This document shows positions 1-4,333 of a DNA stretch of 9,177 nt, piece by piece (the stretch's first letter is position 1; each line of letters opens with the position of its first letter). The position numbers and the translations under genes were made by a program. The notes under the pieces were generated by a model. That model saw only the letters and a list, made by a program, of their open reading frames with translations, was not told the DNA's origin and ran no database searches. The stretch is from Competibacteraceae bacterium UBA2792 (GTDB lineage: Bacteria > Pseudomonadota > Gammaproteobacteria > Competibacterales > Competibacteraceae): contig DEHU01000173.1 in assembly GCA_002352125.1 (NCBI GenBank), forward strand, positions 1,396 to 10,572, given 5' to 3'.

Positions 1-1
1 G

Positions 2-106
2 CTCGAATCGCTACCCGAGCCGTTCCTGCATGGCGGCATCCCTTCCGATCCGGCACCGGCGCCGGTCGCTGCTCTCGCGCTTGGGGCCGGTCCGGCAACG
101 CCTTGA
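2..106 (+). CDS. possible 3' end of a truncated upstream gene
   Basis: Frame 2 is open from the window edge for 34 codons and stops at TGA 104-106. The peptide ends in an Ala/Pro-rich tail (…APAPVAALALGAGPATP), which looks like a disordered C-terminus. The stop lies 8 bases before the convergent cupin gene's stop at 114, a natural tail-to-tail arrangement. No domain can be recognised from so short a piece, and in GC-rich DNA an open frame of this length can occur by chance. The longer + strand frame that starts at 30 runs antisense through two better-supported genes and is not preferred. Confidence 0.35.
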   Translation, partial: LESLPEPFLHGGIPSDPAPAPVAALALGAGPATP

Positions 107-113
107 GACAAAC

Positions 114-389
114 TCAGGTAAAGGTGTAGTGCTTGCGGATCGGTGCATCGACCCGCCAAGTGCAGCGCATCCCTCTGGGAAACGTCACCAAGTCGCCCGG
201 CCCGATTTCGACCGGCTCGCCGCCTTCCGGCGTGACGGTCACCCGGCCTTCCAACATGTAGCAGGTCTCCTCGACATCGTACTCCCAAGGAAATTCGGAT
301 ACTTCCTTGGTCCAGATCGGCCAGTTCTCGACATTCATCTCTCGCAACCGCTCGGCGCCGGGATTTTTATCGATACGGATTTTGCTCAT
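114..389 (-). CDS. small single-domain cupin protein (ureidoglycine aminohydrolase-like cupin, Cupin_3/DUF861 type)
   Basis: This is a 91-aa protein that is essentially one cupin barrel. Recognisable blocks are W24-W35 ('WPIWTKEVSEFPWEYD'), 'EETCYMLEGRVTVTPEGGEPVEIG' at about 40-63, and 'GDLVTFPRGMRCTWRV' at about 65-80. These match the short cupins related to the (S)-ureidoglycine aminohydrolase domain. The family lacks the full His triad of classical metal cupins, and here too Glu40/Glu41 stand at the first motif. The substrate is unknown; most members are uncharacterised small cytosolic proteins. There is no signal peptide. The start at 389 lies 27 bases after the stop of the secreted rhodanese, so the two are probably co-transcribed, with a weak ribosome binding site. 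The fold is certain; the function is not. Confidence 0.85.
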   Translation of the reverse strand: MSKIRIDKNPGAERLREMNVENWPIWTKEVSEFPWEYDVEETCYMLEGRVTVTPEGGEPVEIGPGDLVTFPRGMRCTWRVDAPIRKHYTFT

Positions 390-416
390 GGCGTTGATTC
401 TGCTCGGGTAGAGGCT

Positions 417-761
417 TCAGTCGGTTCGATAGCCGTTGCGCCGCATGTCGTCCAGACCGCCTTTGTTTTCGATCCGGCCGTAGCCCAACTGGTGCAGCGC
501 CTGTTCGGCGATACCGGCACGCCGGCCGCTGCGGCAATACAGCACGATCCGCGCATCGTGGTCCGGCGCGAAAGCGGCGATGCGCTGGGCGATTTCGTCG
601 TAAGGAATGTTGACCGCTTCCCGAACGTGCTCTTGCCGGTATTCGCCCTCGGTGCGCACATCGACGACCAGCGGTTGGCCAGCAACCGGCGGTCCGCCGT
701 GGTCGGCCAAGGCCGGCACGACCCACAACAACATCGCGAGAAATCCCGCCTGTTTCGTCAT
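417..761 (-). CDS. secreted (periplasmic) single-domain rhodanese-like sulfurtransferase
   Basis: This 114-aa protein has a signal peptide (MTKQAGFLAMLLWVVPALA, cleavage after about residue 19) followed by one rhodanese domain. The CH2A-type block 'VVDVRTEGEY' spans about 32-41, 'HVREAVNIPY' about 45-54, and the active-site loop 'YCRSGRR' has catalytic Cys76. A C-terminal 'NKGGLDDM' replaces the usual GG-x-x-x-W. Size and export match PspE/GlpE-type thiosulfate:cyanide sulfurtransferases, which carry sulfur as a Cys persulfide. The loop has the six-residue length typical of sulfur rather than phosphate chemistry. The start is fixed by AAAGGAG at 769-775 (minus strand), 7 bases before ATG. It leads a two-gene unit with the cupin. 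Its physiological substrate cannot be read from the sequence. Confidence 0.9.
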   Translation of the reverse strand: MTKQAGFLAMLLWVVPALADHGGPPVAGQPLVVDVRTEGEYRQEHVREAVNIPYDEIAQRIAAFAPDHDARIVLYCRSGRRAGIAEQALHQLGYGRIENKGGLDDMRRNGYRTD

Positions 762-861
762 GAAGCTGCTCCTTTAATACCTAAAGATGCAAAGTCGATT
801 CTCCTTCATTTTGGATGACCTGCTGTTTCACATCAACTTCGTGGCGGGGATTGAAGCTTTG

Positions 862-905
862 AAATAGCCCTCATCCCCAACCCCTCTCCCACGGGGAGAG
901 GGGAG
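862..905. repeat. REP-like intergenic hairpin
   Basis: The gap between the protease stop and the rhodanese start holds a perfect 10-bp inverted repeat, CCCCTCTCCC (881-890) and GGGAGAGGGG (894-903), with loop ACG. It is preceded by 'CCCTCATCCCCAA'. This sequence style is a widespread dispersed intergenic repeat in GC-rich proteobacterial genomes. On the minus strand it lies 19 bases past the protease stop, where it could protect the 3' end of the mRNA. It has no T-tract on that strand, so it is not a classical terminator. Confidence 0.7.
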
Positions 906-921
906 TTTTAGCGCAGCCTTT

Positions 922-2436
922 TCAGCCCGGACGCTTATCGGCGGCGGGAATCTGCACGGCCAGATACAACGCGCCGTCGCCGCGTTTCACCAGCAGCGGT
1001 ACCCGCTTGCCGCGCGGCAGTTCCTTGACCAGTTCTCGCAGATGCGCGGCATTTTCGATTTTCTGGTTGTTCAGGCTCAGCAAAATGTCGCCCGGCCGCA
1101 CGCCGGCCTCGGCGGCGGCGCCCGGCCCGACCCGTTGCACCAGCACACCTTCGCCGGCGTTGCGATGGCCGGCCGGCAAATCGGCCACCGCGACGTTCAG
1201 GCGCGGCGAGTTGTCGTCCGGGACATCGTTCAGCGCCAGCTCGCGCTGATCCTTGTCGGGGAGTTGCCCAAGCGTGACGGCGATTTCCTGCTCCTTGCCG
1301 TCGCGAATCACGGTTAGCGCCTTACTCGCGCCCGGCTTGGTCGAGCCCACCAAAGGCGGCAAATCGGCGCTGTCGTTGATCGGTTTGCCGGCGTAGGCGA
1401 CGATGATGTCGCCCGTTTTCAGCCCAGCTTTGGCGGCGGGGCTGTTCTGGTTGACCTCCGCCACCAGCGCGCCGCGCGGTTGCTCCAGATTGAAGGAACG
1501 AGCCAAGTCTTGCGTCACCTCTTGCAAGGTGATGCCCATCCAGCCTCGCGTTACATGGCCGTCGGCCTTGAGCTGCGCGACCACCTCCATCGCCACATCG
1601 ACCGGAATGGCGAACGACAACCCCATGTAACCGCCGCTGCGGCTGAAGATTTGCGAGTTGATGCCGACGACCTTGCCGGTCAGGTCGAACAGCGGCCCGC
1701 CGGAGTTGCCGGGGTTGATCGGCACATCGGTTTGGATGAACGGCACGTAGGTATCGTTCGGCAGGGACCGGCCCAAAGCGCTGACGATGCCCTTGGTAGC
1801 GGTGCGCTCCAACCCGAACGGGGCGCCGATGGCGAATACCCACTGCCCGACCTTGAGGCTGCCAGCGTCGCCGATGGCCACGGTCGGTAGATTCTTGGCG
1901 TCGATCTTCAACAACGCGATGTCGGATTGCGGATCGCTGCCGATCACCTTGGCCGGAAACTCGCGCTTGTCGTTCAGCTTGACGGTGATCTTGTCCGCGC
2001 CGTCCACGACGTGGCGATTGGTGATGAGATACCCGTCGGCGGAGATGATGAAGCCGGAGCCGAGGCCCTGGACCGGCATACCTTTTCCGCCCTGCGGCAC
2101 GGGCGGTCTGGGAAAGTGCTTGAAGAGTTCGCCGAAGGGATTGTTATCGTTGCCGTTGTTATCGTTGTTGTCGTTGTCGTCGTTGTCGTCGTTCGAATCC
2201 GGCATGCCCTGCCAAGCCAAGGCCGGCTGGCTCTTGCCGGTAACGCTGACGTTCACCACCGCCGCCGCGTTCTGCTGAACCAAAGCGCTGAAATCGGGGA
2301 CGGTCATTTCCACATGGGCCGATGGCACGGCGTCGGCCGCCAGCACCGGCGGCAATACGCCGGTCGCCAAGACCACCCCGCCAGCCGCCAACGCCACAGC
2401 GGCCACGAGTTTTTTGAGCTTGCCGGGAATTTGCAT
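922..2436 (-). CDS. degP: periplasmic Do-family serine endoprotease (DegP/DegQ/MucD-like)
   Basis: This 504-aa envelope protease/chaperone degrades misfolded periplasmic proteins. A signal peptide covers about residues 1-34 (basic MQIPGKLKK, then a hydrophobic stretch ending VLAA). The trypsin-like domain carries the complete triad: His142 in 'TNRHVVDGAD', Asp172 in 'SDIALLKID' and Ser245 in 'NPGNSGGPL'. Two PDZ domains follow, at about 283-390 ('GWMGITLQEV', 'SPAAKAGLKTGDII') and about 410-495 ('GVRPGDILLSLN'). The length is normal for the family. Residues 80-99 are almost pure Asp/Asn, between the first strand region and the 'PFGELFKHF' loop. The start at 2436 was chosen over an upstream extension to 2985 because it begins the signal peptide, has AGAGAG upstream, and avoids running antisense through hicBA. 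It is divergent from hicB. Whether it is the degP, degQ or mucD orthologue cannot be settled here. Confidence 0.96.
   Translation of the reverse strand: MQIPGKLKKLVAAVALAAGGVVLATGVLPPVLAADAVPSAHVEMTVPDFSALVQQNAAAVVNVSVTGKSQPALAWQGMPDSNDDNDDNDNNDNNGNDNNPFGELFKHFPRPPVPQGGKGMPVQGLGSGFIISADGYLITNRHVVDGADKITVKLNDKREFPAKVIGSDPQSDIALLKIDAKNLPTVAIGDAGSLKVGQWVFAIGAPFGLERTATKGIVSALGRSLPNDTYVPFIQTDVPINPGNSGGPLFDLTGKVVGINSQIFSRSGGYMGLSFAIPVDVAMEVVAQLKADGHVTRGWMGITLQEVTQDLARSFNLEQPRGALVAEVNQNSPAAKAGLKTGDIIVAYAGKPINDSADLPPLVGSTKPGASKALTVIRDGKEQEIAVTLGQLPDKDQRELALNDVPDDNSPRLNVAVADLPAGHRNAGEGVLVQRVGPGAAAEAGVRPGDILLSLNNQKIENAAHLRELVKELPRGKRVPLLVKRGDGALYLAVQIPAADKRPG
2141..2196 (-). repeat. Asp/Asn codon-run low-complexity tract inside the protease gene
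   Basis: On the + strand this stretch is an imperfect run of GTT/GTC/ATC triplets (AAC, GAC and GAT on the coding strand). It encodes residues 80-99 of the protease, where nearly every residue is Asp or Asn. The near-repeating triplets could allow slippage, which would change the linker length without shifting the frame. The tract lies before the catalytic His, in the region of the flexible loop near the N-terminus of Do proteases. Confidence 0.85.
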
Positions 2437-2466
2437 GGTCGTTCTCTCTTTTCGCAACGTGAATTT

Positions 2467-2509
2467 CACTGGAACCGGAACCGGTCCGGTTCCTCGTTGC
2501 GCGCCAGTG
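2467..2509. repeat. nested inverted repeat upstream of the protease gene
   Basis: The inner arms GGAACCGG (2471-2478) and CCGGTTCC (2486-2493) form a nearly perfect palindrome with one extra base. The outer arms CACTGG (2467-2472) and CCAGTG (2504-2509) extend the symmetry across 43 bases. It lies 35-73 bases upstream of the protease ATG. It could therefore be a hairpin in the 5' leader or an operator. No sigma-E type GGAACTT…TCTAA promoter was recognised with it. Confidence 0.5.
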
Positions 2510-2521
2510 TGAACGATCTTG

Positions 2522-2538
2522 CTTAAGGCAAACTTAAG
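2522..2538. promoter_or_regulatory. PmrA/BasR-type response-regulator box
   Basis: CTTAAG (2522-2527), then GCAAA, then CTTAAG (2533-2538) is an exact match to the YTTAAK-N5-YTTAAK direct repeat bound by PmrA/BasR. It also resembles sites of the related QseB group. The 11-base period is one helical turn, as expected for an OmpR/PhoB-family dimer. The box lies in the divergent region between the protease and hicBA, so it could control either. No two-component genes are in the window. Confidence 0.5.
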
Positions 2539-2561
2539 GGTGAAAAAAGCTTTTCTATAGC
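2533..2561 (+). promoter_or_regulatory. candidate promoter reading toward hicBA
   Basis: The second CTTAAG (2533-2538) sits in the -35 position, 17 bases before a -10-like TATAGC (2556-2561). A half-site overlapping a poor -35 is the usual layout of PmrA-activated promoters. Transcription would begin near 2568, giving a leader of about 87 bases before hicB. The palindromic CTATAG could also act on the minus strand, but no convincing minus -35 was found. Confidence 0.35.
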
Positions 2562-2599
2562 CGCTCAAAAAATATCCCGCCTCTTGCCCGCACAGGCCG

Positions 2600-2631
2600 C
2601 TATGATCGAACATAGTTTTGCGCACATGCGC
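2600..2631. promoter_or_regulatory. two inverted repeats upstream of hicB
   Basis: CTATG-ATCGAA-CATAG (2600-2615) and GCGCA-CA-TGCGC (2620-2631) are adjacent perfect palindromes, 24-55 bases upstream of the hicB start. Toxin-antitoxin operons often autoregulate through such sites. However, this HicB is too short to carry the usual C-terminal DNA-binding domain, so the operator role is uncertain. Confidence 0.35.
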
Positions 2632-2654
2632 GCCGATGTCTGTGGAGTGATGGC

Positions 2655-2882
2655 ATGAACCCCTTCGAGATACGCGCAGCCTGGGACGATCAGGCAAAAG
2701 TATGGATTGCCACCAGCGACGATGTGCCGGGTCTATGCGTGCAGGCCGATACTTTCGACGATCTGATCGAGATCGCGACCGGGTTGGTGCCCGAGTTGTT
2801 GGCGGAAAATCGCGTACCGACCCAAGCCGCCATTCCCCTACGTATCGTTGCAGAACGAACGATGATCGCCAGAGCCGCCTGA
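2655..2882 (+). CDS. hicB: HicB-like antitoxin (DUF1902 family)
   Basis: This 75-aa protein has the HicB/DUF1902 signature: 'IRAAWDDQAKVWIATSDDVPGL' (about 6-27), then 'DDLIEIATGLVPELL' (about 35-49). This is the degenerate RNase-H-like fold that covers the toxin. It has only this partial fold and no C-terminal HTH or ribbon-helix-helix domain such as longer HicB proteins carry. The start is set by GGAG at 2644-2647, 7 bases before ATG. The stop TGA (2880-2882) shares its last base with the ATG of hicA, indicating translational coupling. The antitoxin comes first, the reverse of the classical hicAB order but common for the DUF1902 pairs. Confidence 0.88.
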   Translation: MNPFEIRAAWDDQAKVWIATSDDVPGLCVQADTFDDLIEIATGLVPELLAENRVPTQAAIPLRIVAERTMIARAA

Positions 2883-3076
2883 TGGCTTCGATGTACGCCG
2901 ACCTCGTAGCGCGCCTGAAAGCTGGCGGATGCTGGTTCGTGCGCACGGGCAAGGGCAGCCACGAAATTTGGTGCAGCCCGATCAACGGCCGCGCCTTTAC
3001 CGTGCCGCGCTCGCTGGCGTCGGCCCCGCTGGCAAACGCGATCTTGAAACAGGCCGGATTACCGAAGGCTTTTTGA
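2882..3076 (+). CDS. hicA: HicA-like mRNA interferase toxin
   Basis: This 64-aa protein is of typical HicA size and has a double-stranded-RNA-binding-like fold. 'LKAGGCWFVRTGKGSHEIW' contains the conserved Gly-Ser-His with the candidate catalytic His27. 'VPRSLASAPLANAILKQAGLPKAF' is the C-terminal helix block seen in HicA partners of DUF1902 antitoxins. HicA toxins cut mRNA and stop growth until neutralised by HicB. The ATG overlaps the antitoxin stop (TGATG). It is convergent with the unknown gene ending at 3103, with only 26 bases between them and no clear terminator. The toxin appears intact. Confidence 0.9.
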   Translation: MASMYADLVARLKAGGCWFVRTGKGSHEIWCSPINGRAFTVPRSLASAPLANAILKQAGLPKAF

Positions 3077-3102
3077 TCCGTTCGGTGCTTCCGGACTCGC
3101 GT

Positions 3103-3543
3103 TCAATCCGGGTCGTCGGTGGTGGCGATGTACACGTCGTCCACCTCGTTGATGTGAAAATGGCGGGGTTTGTCGGCAACCGGCAGGTCGCTTTCCTTCA
3201 AGCCGGATTTTTCCAGCATGTAGGCGCGCAGGGCCGGGTCGTTCAGGGTGGTTTCGTCGTGCTCCAGCCAGTCGCGAACTTTGGGGTCTTGCGGCTGGAA
3301 GACGTGGACTTCGCGGTGGCCGCGCGCCAGCACCGCGTAGATGGGCGGATCGCCGAGTTCCATTAGCTTGGTGTATCCCATGCCCTCGTACATCCGCACC
3401 GTTTGTTTGACGCTGCCCAAAACGCTGCCGTCGCCTTCGTAAGATGGACCCCGGTCGAAACGGTTGTCTTTCTCCATCAGATAACGGCGGCAGGCTTTGA
3501 TCGCGGCATCGAAACTGCTCGTTTGTTTGCTGGTTTCGCTCAT
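3103..3543 (-). CDS. conserved-looking hypothetical protein, 146 aa
   Basis: I do not recognise this family. The protein is soluble, charged and without signal peptide or membrane segments. Features are an N-terminal helix ('FDAAIKACRRYLMEKD'), a central 'VRMYEGMGYTKLMELGDPPIYAVLARGHREVHVFQPQDP', and an acidic tail with 'HFHINEVDDVYIATTDDPD' that could be a beta hairpin. The start at 3543 is supported by AGGA at 3552-3555 (minus strand), 8 bases upstream. The frame stays open further upstream to 4074, but that part runs antisense through the hydrolase gene and is rejected. The protein's reading frame avoids both neighbours exactly, which supports its being real. Its start lies 12 bases from that of the divergent hydrolase. 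Confidence 0.75.
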   Translation of the reverse strand: MSETSKQTSSFDAAIKACRRYLMEKDNRFDRGPSYEGDGSVLGSVKQTVRMYEGMGYTKLMELGDPPIYAVLARGHREVHVFQPQDPKVRDWLEHDETTLNDPALRAYMLEKSGLKESDLPVADKPRHFHINEVDDVYIATTDDPD

Positions 3544-3555
3544 GGAGAATTTCCT

Positions 3556-4275
3556 GTGCATCGAATTCGTGGAAACAATAGCACCGATCAAGTCCGGATC
3601 GCAGCGATGCTCGCCGTCGCGCTGATCGCTTGCCCGGTCGCGTCGCAACGGGCGGCCGGGGAATCGCTGCCCGCGTGCCTGGCGGCCGGCGAACGGGAAA
3701 CGATCCAAGACGCCGTCCTGAAAACTCGACCGGAACCGGCGGCATTGCTGGCCCGGCTGGTTTACGCGGAAAGCCGTTCGACCAACTTCGCCGACGATGC
3801 CCGCGTGTATCGGGCCATCGCTTGGGGCGTTACGAACCGGGTGCGTTTGGGCGAGGCGTCGAGCGCGATGCGCCGCCGCTACGGCGACGGCGTTGCCGGG
3901 GTGATCTTCCGCAAAGGGCAGTTCAACCCCGCCGTGTCGTCCCGTTCGCCGTTCTCGCGGGATTTTCTGTGTCCGCAGGATTTGGCCCGTTGGGGACTGG
4001 CGACGGAAGCGGCGCAAACCGCCTTGCGCGGGCGGGATAATCCCTTTGTCCAAACCGGCTGGGAACGCGAGCACGGTCTGTCGCTGGTGGTGAATTTCTA
4101 TTATCCCGGTTCGTCGCAGGCACGCGGACCGCTGGCACCGTGGGAGGAAGACGGCGGGCTGCGCTTCATCGGCGAGGTTTCGATCAGCGGAACCGTCTTG
4201 CCCGCCGAGCGGGTCCGGTTTTACCGGCTCGCGACGCCGCCGGACGATGTGGAACCCTCCACCGCCCCCCGCTAA
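3556..4275 (+). CDS. SleB-like cell wall hydrolase (Hydrolase_2 family), exported, possibly a lipoprotein
   Basis: This 239-aa protein resembles the SleB/CwlJ family, which cleaves peptidoglycan glycan strands. The core 'LLARLVYAESRS' (about 64-75) supplies the catalytic-type Glu72. It is followed by 'YRAIAWGVTNRVRLG' and 'YGDGVAGVIFRKGQFNPAVSSRSPFSRDF', matching the family's A-E-x-R, N-R-V and G-V-I-x-x-x-Q-F blocks. The start chosen is GTG 3556, which has GGAG at 3544-3547, 8 bases upstream. It gives a proper export signal: basic n-region, hydrophobic IAAMLAVALIA, and the lipobox LIAC (Cys26). Starting at ATG 3607 would remove the basic n-region. In a non-sporulating organism the role would be wall remodelling or defence rather than spore germination. 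It is convergent with the NACHT gene; the TAA stop lies in that gene's terminator T-tract. Confidence 0.82.
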   Translation: MHRIRGNNSTDQVRIAAMLAVALIACPVASQRAAGESLPACLAAGERETIQDAVLKTRPEPAALLARLVYAESRSTNFADDARVYRAIAWGVTNRVRLGEASSAMRRRYGDGVAGVIFRKGQFNPAVSSRSPFSRDFLCPQDLARWGLATEAAQTALRGRDNPFVQTGWEREHGLSLVVNFYYPGSSQARGPLAPWEEDGGLRFIGEVSISGTVLPAERVRFYRLATPPDDVEPSTAPR

Positions 4276-4305
4276 AAAACGCGACCAAGGGGCTTCGCCC
4301 CCTGG
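4274..4305 (-). terminator. rho-independent-type terminator of the DUF4062-NACHT-FGE gene
   Basis: Reading on the minus strand, the hairpin CCAGGGGG / CCCCTTGG (4305-4285, one mismatch, loop CGAAG) is followed by TCGCG and then six T (4279-4274). It begins 28 bases past the gene's stop. The T-run overlaps the stop codon of the convergent hydrolase. The stem-loop with the flanking 'GACCCCC' also resembles a dispersed intergenic repeat of GC-rich genomes. The 5-base gap before the T-run makes it imperfect. Confidence 0.6.
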
Positions 4306-4333
4306 ACCCCCGTAAAGGGAAAAAGCAAACAGG

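Noticed and set aside
30..818. 262-codon open frame on the + strand
   Set aside because: It runs antisense through the cupin and rhodanese genes, both of which have clear domains and good starts; it has no recognisable family.
1927..2526. 199-codon + strand frame with a run of Val/Ile that mimics a membrane segment
   Set aside because: The Val run is only the antisense reading of the Asp/Asn tract in the protease gene.
2437..2985. N-terminal extension of the protease frame upstream of 2436
   Set aside because: It precedes an obvious signal peptide, shows no domain, and runs antisense through hicB and into hicA; the ATG at 2436 has a suitable upstream AGAGAG.
3080..3115. CCGGA…TCCGG stem between hicA and the convergent unknown gene
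   Set aside because: Only 5-bp arms, no T-tract on either strand, and it overlaps the stop codon region; too weak to call a terminator.
3544..4074. Upstream extension of the 146-aa unknown protein
   Set aside because: It is antisense to the SleB-like hydrolase core motifs; the start at 3543 has a well-spaced ribosome binding site.
4285..4305. Terminator for the SleB-like gene on the + strand
   Set aside because: The hairpin is followed by GACCCCCGTAAAGG on the + strand with no T-tract; the T-run is present only for the minus-strand gene.
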